Of a DNA stretch of 46,076 bases, positions 41,648 to 46,076 are shown one piece after another. The stretch comes from Planctomycetota bacterium (lineage in GTDB: Bacteria; Planctomycetota; Phycisphaerae; Sedimentisphaerales; Anaerohalosphaeraceae). Numbering within the stretch: position 1 is the first letter of the stretch; every line of letters starts with the position of its first letter. The translations under genes were made by a program, and so were the position numbers. The stretch spans positions 1-46,076 of the forward strand of contig VRUI01000036.1 of NCBI GenBank assembly GCA_019456225.1. Reading direction: 5' to 3'. Below the pieces are notes generated by a model. That model ran no database searches, was not told the DNA's origin, and saw only the letters and a program-made list of their open reading frames with translations.

Positions 41648-41699
41648 ATAATACACGACAGAAGTCGTAGAGTCAAGAAGAAATACGGCAAAAGTCGTA
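41648..41699 (-). promoter_or_regulatory. blaI-M56 promoter with two operator dyads
   Basis: On the minus strand: TTGACT (41676-41671), 17 bases, TATTAT (41653-41648). Dyad O1, ACGAC-AGAA-GTCGT (41655-41668), fills the promoter spacer. Dyad O2, TACGGC-AAAA-GTCGTA (41684-41699), lies just upstream of the -35. Their centres are 30 bases apart, about three helical turns, so two repressor dimers would bind on one face of the DNA. This gives self-repression of the operon. Confidence 0.85.
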
Positions 41700-41833
41700 G
41701 AATTTTTAAAAAATCTTCTCATCCTGTTATTCCTTGACATTTATTGACGGCGGATGACGCTTGCTGTCTGTTGATAAATATCTGTAAAATGTGGATTTAG
41801 TTGACTTTTTTTGCTTTTTCGGTGGATTTGTGC

Positions 41834-41862
41834 TTGACAAATACAGAATTTCATGAAATAAT
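41834..41862 (+). promoter_or_regulatory. Orphan promoter with no downstream intact gene
   Basis: TTGACA (41834-41839), 17 bases, AATAAT (41857-41862). It points toward 41870-42100, which has no gene. It could drive the IS relic or a non-coding RNA. Confidence 0.35.
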
Positions 41863-42005
41863 GTGTTAGATGGCAAACAAACAGTTGGAAAAGTTTTAAG
41901 ATTTAAGTTTTTAAGGATTTAAGTGCAGGGCCAAAAAAATATTAGGCATGAAGCGGAGTAGCTACCGCTTAGGTGCTGTAATCATCGTCGTCTATTACAT
42001 GGGCA

Positions 42006-42075
42006 ATTTAAGGGGTCAGACCTGCTCTGTAGAAAACCTACTCCGAGCTGTCATTCCCGCGAAGGCGGGAATCCA
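42006..42075 (+). repeat. Solo IS left end joined to a palindrome
   Basis: Bases 42006-42036 match the left end of the IS at 35121-35151 perfectly. The following TGTCATTCCCGCGAAGGCGGGAAT contains an 8-bp perfect hairpin ATTCCCGC-gaag-GCGGGAAT (42052-42071), a widely dispersed bacterial palindrome type. The 55-base combination recurs, decayed, at 32597. Confidence 0.8.
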
Positions 42076-42102
42076 TTTTTGGCGATTATTTGGTGATTTT
42101 GA

Positions 42103-42339
42103 ATGAATTTAGGTAAACGTATGACTGGCGGTGGCCGGGGAAATGTTCGTGCAAAGCTGTATATGCCAACTTTGGTGGCAATACAATATAACCCGGCAAT
42201 CAGAGAGTTTTACCGGCGACTACTCAAAGCCGGCAAAACTAAAATGATCGCTGTAACAGCGTGCATGCGGAAAATGTTGACGATTTTAAACGTCATGGTA
42301 GCTAGAAAAGAATATTGGAATTCTGAATTATATGCTTGA
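42103..42339 (+). pseudogene. IS110-family transposase C-terminal fragment
   Basis: A 78-codon fragment. GRGNVRAKLYMPTLVAIQYN, then EFYRRLLKAGKTKMIAVTAC and MRKMLTILNVMVARKEYWN are the C-terminal transposase_20 region of IS110/IS1111 elements (LYMxTLxAxRYNPxIRxFYxRLLxAGK). The upstream catalytic part is absent; an in-frame TGA sits at 42100-42102 just before the first ATG. The boundary with the solo IS end at 42006-42075 marks a deletion or rearrangement. Confidence 0.85.
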
Positions 42340-42430
42340 TTTTAATAACAGTCGCTTTAATTACCCTGCTGAGCTGAAATATATAAGGTTATATGGGAAA
42401 TCTCAGTTAGTTTGATGAGTTTGTGTTTTT

Positions 42431-45400
42431 TTAGGGTTCTGGGTGTGCTGGGGAGCCACCTTTGTTTTGGCTTTGTTTCCAGCTGACCCCATAATTGAGA
42501 ATTCCATCTGGTTGGGTATCCATGGCCCAGGCATTTGGTACCATCGAGTAGCCCTGTCCGTCGGCTCCCTGGGGCCAGTCGGATGTGTCATTGTATTCAA
42601 ACTCGACAATAATGCCTTGCATGGTATCTTCTATCCTGATGTTTTCGCCTCCGTTGGAGAGGCTTGTGTCTTCGAATTGGCCGGCGATCCTGTTATTTAG
42701 AGTTGTTCCGTATTGGTTTTGGAAGTCTGTCTGGCTTTTTATGATCAGCACAAATTCGCCTGGCAAAAGAGAGGTCACATTGCTTTGGGCAAAGGTGAAT
42801 TGCACTCCGTCTGTTATAGATAGATCGCTGAGGTCGAGAGTTGTATCATGGCTGGTGTTTTGCAGTTCGATAAAATCGGCATCGCCATTGTTGTACATCA
42901 GTTCTGTTACTCGCAGGTGGTTTATGAGGTCAGTTTTGATGGGCTCTGTGGCAACAAATTCTATGGGCTGTGACCAGTGACTCCATCTGCCGCTGGTGTC
43001 TTTCATTCTACAGCGAACGCGATAGGTGTTTCCGGGTTCACTGTATTCAGCGGGGAAATGGATGTCACTTGCAAACTCTGTTAGAACGTCGCTTTCCCAG
43101 AGGGTTTCTATTTCATATTTGCCCGGCGCTGTTGCTGGGATAAAGTTGTTGGGGTCAACTTCTGCAATTCGCCATTTCATTGCGGCGAATGTCTGGTCGC
43201 CATCGGGGTCGACAAAGTTGCTGGTTTGGAATTTCAGGTCATTGGCAGGATAGCCCGATGTTCCGGTGAAAAATATAACAGGCTTTTGCGGGATCTGCGG
43301 GTCGTTATAAAAGCTGTTGAGATCCCTGTTGCCTACGACGTAATCTTTCATTATCTGAACCATGCCTTCAAAAGTTTTATTTGACGCGATGCTATAAAAA
43401 AGTCCCTGCCCTGCTTGGTGTTGATGGCTAAGGTATGTTGGGTAGGCGTTAGTGTCCATGACCCAATGGTAATCCCACATCGCACGGTCGACGTCGACAA
43501 AACTGTCGTTGTTGACATCGGGTGTGTTTATCAGGGCGGCGTATTCATCGATCAGTTTATAAAGCTGGTCGTCATTGTAGAGCAGGTCATAGAAGTGTCG
43601 TAAAAAATTCTGGTATTGGAGAGATATCTCGGGATGGCTGAAAATATTTCCCTCCGACTTAAACGGATCTTCGCCATTGCCCCACATGCTGTTGCTCCAG
43701 GTCAGATCAATATCCCATGGCAGTGTTTTCCAGAGGCCGTTGGTTGGGTCGTGATAAAAGAAGTAGTTCTTTCCGGCGTAGATGTCTCCGTGACGGATGC
43801 CCTCGACAACGGCGCGGTATGCGTAGTAAGATCGCAAGTCCACGTTTGTTTGCCACTGGGCCAGCGTCGGGTCAGGGTTGTCATAGTATAGCGATTTAAA
43901 TGCCTGGAAATCCGACCGATCGATGACGCCGGTCCGGCTCAGGTTATTGGTTGTTCCGCTGACAGAATGGTTCTCGATCTTATACAAATTACCATCGGGC
44001 AGATCATGTTCGTCGAGGAAGCGACCATCCATTTGTTCTATCACGAGATAAAGTCCCCATAAGTCACCGTCATACTGTGTTCCCGAAGAAGTTTGCGGGG
44101 TATGAGAACCATTTAGATTTCCGTCTTCACTGTTTTCGTCGATGACCCTGAATTGAACCCAATGAGTTTTGGGAGCTTCGATGCCCATCAGGTTAAACAT
44201 TTTAAAGCCCACCGCTTCGAACATGCCCTGTTCGCCCCGGTGTCCGAACCAGTTTTGCTGGATGCAGGCCGAAAAATTCAGCTTGTCCCATTTGGTTTTG
44301 TATTTTTTGCCGTAATTGTCGCGGGCCTGGAACGAGTGCCCCCGGTTAAAGTCAAACTTCCACATGTTCTTGCCCATGGCATATCGCCAAACACCGCCTC
44401 GCATTCGGTAACGAATATTGTCATAGACTTTGCCATCAAAGACGAGTGTGCCTTGCCAAAGATAATCGCTGCCTGTGTACTTGTCCTTCCAGGTTGCCTG
44501 TTCGACGTCGCTTTTTTTGCTTATTAAATGATATACCGGTAGTGAACGCATAAGCTCGGCTGAATATGTTTTCTGGTTAACTCCGGGGTCGGCCGATCCT
44601 GTCCATGCAGGTACTGCGTTGTAAATGAAATATGCGAAATTGCCCTGCGGGTCATCGGCATACGGTACGGTCAGGGTTGTTTGGGTGTAGTCTGTCGCGG
44701 TTATCCGGTAGCGGATAAGGTTGCGGTGAGTTTGGGTAGAAAGAGGCATTTGGACGCTGTATACGGAATCAAACGCGGTATTGTCGCCGCCGAGGCCATC
44801 ATCTCGCATGGCGATGTCTGTCCATGAGGTGTTGTATGCCGGGTCGTTTTTGGCGATATAGCTGCCCGGTGTTAGAACCTGGTATGATAGGACGACGGAA
44901 TTAACGCCGTTTAGATCGGTTGCCTTTGCTGAGATGGTGACAATGTCGCTTTCGGTTGGCTGAGCGGGGGTGTGGCTGACCTGGCGGATATGGGGGGGAG
45001 TGTTGTCAGCGTAGACAGATGAGTTGGCGGCAGCTGGGGTGGGGTATGAACTTCTCCAACTGCCTGCAAGATCGTTGTCGGCAAGTGCGTTTATGAGTTG
45101 GATCGAATGGCCTGTACCTTCGCCGTTAATTGCGTCTCCAACCGTCGGCCATGGAAAGCCAAGCTGGTAATCAACCTCGTCGACCTTTTCGCCTGTTTTG
45201 GTCCTGAGCTCGATCGTTTCGCCGAAGTTGTTCAGTTTGCCCTGGAAATGTCCGGCTATATATGAAGCTGCTATGCTATATTTCTCAGCGACACTTGTGA
45301 TGGGTGCAACTGTTCGCTGGGTATGATCTTCAGTTACAATGACATAGCTGCCTGCTTTTATCGTAGTCCCTTCGGGGAAGGTGTAAGTGATGCCGTCACT

Positions 45401-45715
45401 GAAATACCATTGGGAGAGGTCTATGTCTTTGCTGCCGTGATTGTAAAGCTCGACAAATTCAACAAGTTCATAAGAAAGGTCCGGGTTGTAATGTATCTCG
45501 TTTATGGCGACCGGGAAATCTCCACGCTGCTGCCATGTTCTGGCGACAGCAGCAAAATCATCAAGGTCGGTTTGGTCAAGCCACTGCTGAGCAATAATGG
45601 CAAGGTCATCGATGTCTACAAAGCAATCACCGGTCAAGTCGCCATCGGGACAGGCGAAACAACAAGTGATCAATGCGGACAAAATAATAATGCCGAAACT
45701 CAAAAAACTTTTCAT
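42431..45715 (-). CDS. Secreted CotH-kinase/lamin-tail protein
   Basis: A 1094-residue secreted protein. Signal peptide SFGIIILSALITCCFA, then a dockerin-like segment (DGDLTGDCFVDIDDLAIIAQ, residues about 22-45). A lamin-tail domain (VAINEIHYNPDLSYELVEFV, VELYNHGSKDIDLSQW) comes next, then a Calx/Ig-like region (SDIVTISAKATDLNGVNSVV). The CotH kinase core covers about 370-740: RMRGGVWRYAMGKNMWKFDF, GLYLVIEQMDGRFLDE, GNLYKIENH and LPWDIDLTWSN match the protein-kinase-like fold. A second lamin-tail domain (LRVTELMYNNGDADFIELQN) closes the protein. CotH kinases phosphorylate proteins in the cell envelope. No sorting signal is seen at the C-terminus. Confidence 0.85.
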   Translation of the reverse strand: MKSFLSFGIIILSALITCCFACPDGDLTGDCFVDIDDLAIIAQQWLDQTDLDDFAAVARTWQQRGDFPVAINEIHYNPDLSYELVEFVELYNHGSKDIDLSQWYFSDGITYTFPEGTTIKAGSYVIVTEDHTQRTVAPITSVAEKYSIAASYIAGHFQGKLNNFGETIELRTKTGEKVDEVDYQLGFPWPTVGDAINGEGTGHSIQLINALADNDLAGSWRSSYPTPAAANSSVYADNTPPHIRQVSHTPAQPTESDIVTISAKATDLNGVNSVVLSYQVLTPGSYIAKNDPAYNTSWTDIAMRDDGLGGDNTAFDSVYSVQMPLSTQTHRNLIRYRITATDYTQTTLTVPYADDPQGNFAYFIYNAVPAWTGSADPGVNQKTYSAELMRSLPVYHLISKKSDVEQATWKDKYTGSDYLWQGTLVFDGKVYDNIRYRMRGGVWRYAMGKNMWKFDFNRGHSFQARDNYGKKYKTKWDKLNFSACIQQNWFGHRGEQGMFEAVGFKMFNLMGIEAPKTHWVQFRVIDENSEDGNLNGSHTPQTSSGTQYDGDLWGLYLVIEQMDGRFLDEHDLPDGNLYKIENHSVSGTTNNLSRTGVIDRSDFQAFKSLYYDNPDPTLAQWQTNVDLRSYYAYRAVVEGIRHGDIYAGKNYFFYHDPTNGLWKTLPWDIDLTWSNSMWGNGEDPFKSEGNIFSHPEISLQYQNFLRHFYDLLYNDDQLYKLIDEYAALINTPDVNNDSFVDVDRAMWDYHWVMDTNAYPTYLSHQHQAGQGLFYSIASNKTFEGMVQIMKDYVVGNRDLNSFYNDPQIPQKPVIFFTGTSGYPANDLKFQTSNFVDPDGDQTFAAMKWRIAEVDPNNFIPATAPGKYEIETLWESDVLTEFASDIHFPAEYSEPGNTYRVRCRMKDTSGRWSHWSQPIEFVATEPIKTDLINHLRVTELMYNNGDADFIELQNTSHDTTLDLSDLSITDGVQFTFAQSNVTSLLPGEFVLIIKSQTDFQNQYGTTLNNRIAGQFEDTSLSNGGENIRIEDTMQGIIVEFEYNDTSDWPQGADGQGYSMVPNAWAMDTQPDGILNYGVSWKQSQNKGGSPAHPEP

Positions 45716-45721
45716 CGTTAG

Positions 45722-46076
45722 TAGGCCCTAAACAATAGCAAGAGAATTAAGGGATCAGACCCCTTTTTGGCAAGATAGGTAAAATGGCATCCTGCGATCC
45801 CGTCCATTTAATTAAAAGCCCTATTTCCCAACTCATTTGACAAACTCCAAAATTTGAACGAAGCGAAATCCCGAAGGGAGTCTATCCGCCGAAGGAAAAC
45901 CCAAGGCAAACTAATAACTGTATCATCATAATACCAGAATACTACAAAATGTAAAGACAAAAACCACAAAACCCCAAAAAATCCCCCCCCCAAAAAAAAG
46001 CCTCGGCCTCCGGCCGATTCCTCAATTCGTAATTCGTAATTAGTAATTGCTGTCAACCCCCACTTGCCACCTTCCA
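45722..46076. other. Intergenic repeats at window edge
   Basis: No gene. It holds an AATTAAGGGATCAGACCCCTTT palindrome-like IS-end footprint (45745-45767), a polypyrimidine/polypurine stretch near 45985, and tandem AATTCGTAATT units (46022-46046). An 82-codon minus-strand frame at 45808-46056 is a by-product. Confidence 0.5.
45987..46019 (-). terminator. Minus-strand terminator of an off-window gene
   Basis: On the minus strand, a perfect stem TCGGCC-gga-GGCCGA (46017-46003) with flanking GG is followed by GC and a run of eight T. It would end a gene whose coding part lies right of 46076. Confidence 0.6.

Noticed and set aside
45808-46056. 82-codon minus-strand frame with WFLSLHFVVFW-like hydrophobic stretch
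   Set aside because: It reads through tandem AATTCGTAATT repeats, a G-run and a terminator hairpin; no ribosome-binding site and no family likeness.
1-46076. tRNA or rRNA genes
   Set aside because: No cloverleaf or rRNA signature found on either strand by eye; a tRNA scan would be needed to exclude them fully.

Overview
The window looks like chromosomal DNA of a Planctomycetota bacterium, most likely class Phycisphaerae (Sedimentisphaerales-like). The pointers are secreted proteins with dockerin-like GD.N.DC.VD..DLA..A..WL tails or heads (33841-34653, 34670-34987, 42431-45715), a BlaI/M56-peptidase pair in which the peptidase carries a very large LRR plus carboxypeptidase-regulatory tail, a K+-dependent membrane pyrophosphatase with an N-terminal signal-like extension, a queuosine-tRNA mannosyltransferase, and an abundance of short dispersed intergenic palindromes. 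This placement is inference from gene content. I saw no rRNA or tRNA gene, CRISPR array or biosynthetic cluster.

Layout. 365-7970 is mostly minus-strand housekeeping genes (FAD oxidoreductase, threonine aldolase, U32 peptidase, tRNA-Q mannosyltransferase, two tandem mini-MotA-like membrane proteins) with two small plug-in modules: a YefM/YoeB-type toxin-antitoxin pair (2851-3353), and an unnamed nucleotidyltransferase plus winged-helix pair (4677-5925) with a near-leaderless promoter overlapped by a perfect dyad. 8609-19853 is mostly plus strand: hppA, rsfS, argS, a response regulator, a YjbQ-family gene and pheT. Directly after pheT sits a foreign-looking B12-binding radical SAM gene followed by a diverged 90-bp second copy of the pheT 3' end, a footprint of insertion at the pheT 3' end. 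19949-20140 is a probable 6S RNA. 20459-24797 holds signalling and RNA genes (receiver, cold-shock protein, degenerate BY-kinase-like protein, STAS protein, rnc). 24821-25533 is a repeat-rich patch around a four-helix-bundle gene. 25545-32454 holds envelope genes: two small membrane proteins, a PpiD/SurA-like chaperone, a membrane protein, a beta-hydroxyacid dehydrogenase, a lipoprotein and a pilus-assembly-like surface protein.

32455-46076 is the accessory part: a Tat-exported cupin, a secreted HEAGH metallopeptidase, a broken Calx-beta/dockerin gene, an IS5-like insertion sequence with 31-bp inverted repeats, relics of related IS copies, the giant M56 sensor peptidase with BlaI repressor and two operators, an IS110 transposase fragment, and a 1094-residue CotH-kinase/lamin-tail secreted protein.

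The main candidates for undescribed biology are the nucleotidyltransferase/winged-helix module, the radical SAM gene between duplicated pheT ends, the GTAG-headed palindrome family with varied arms, the repeats bracketing the four-helix-bundle gene, and IS-end-like sequence embedded in frame in the M56 gene. All functional statements come from reading sequence and translations; no database search was run.
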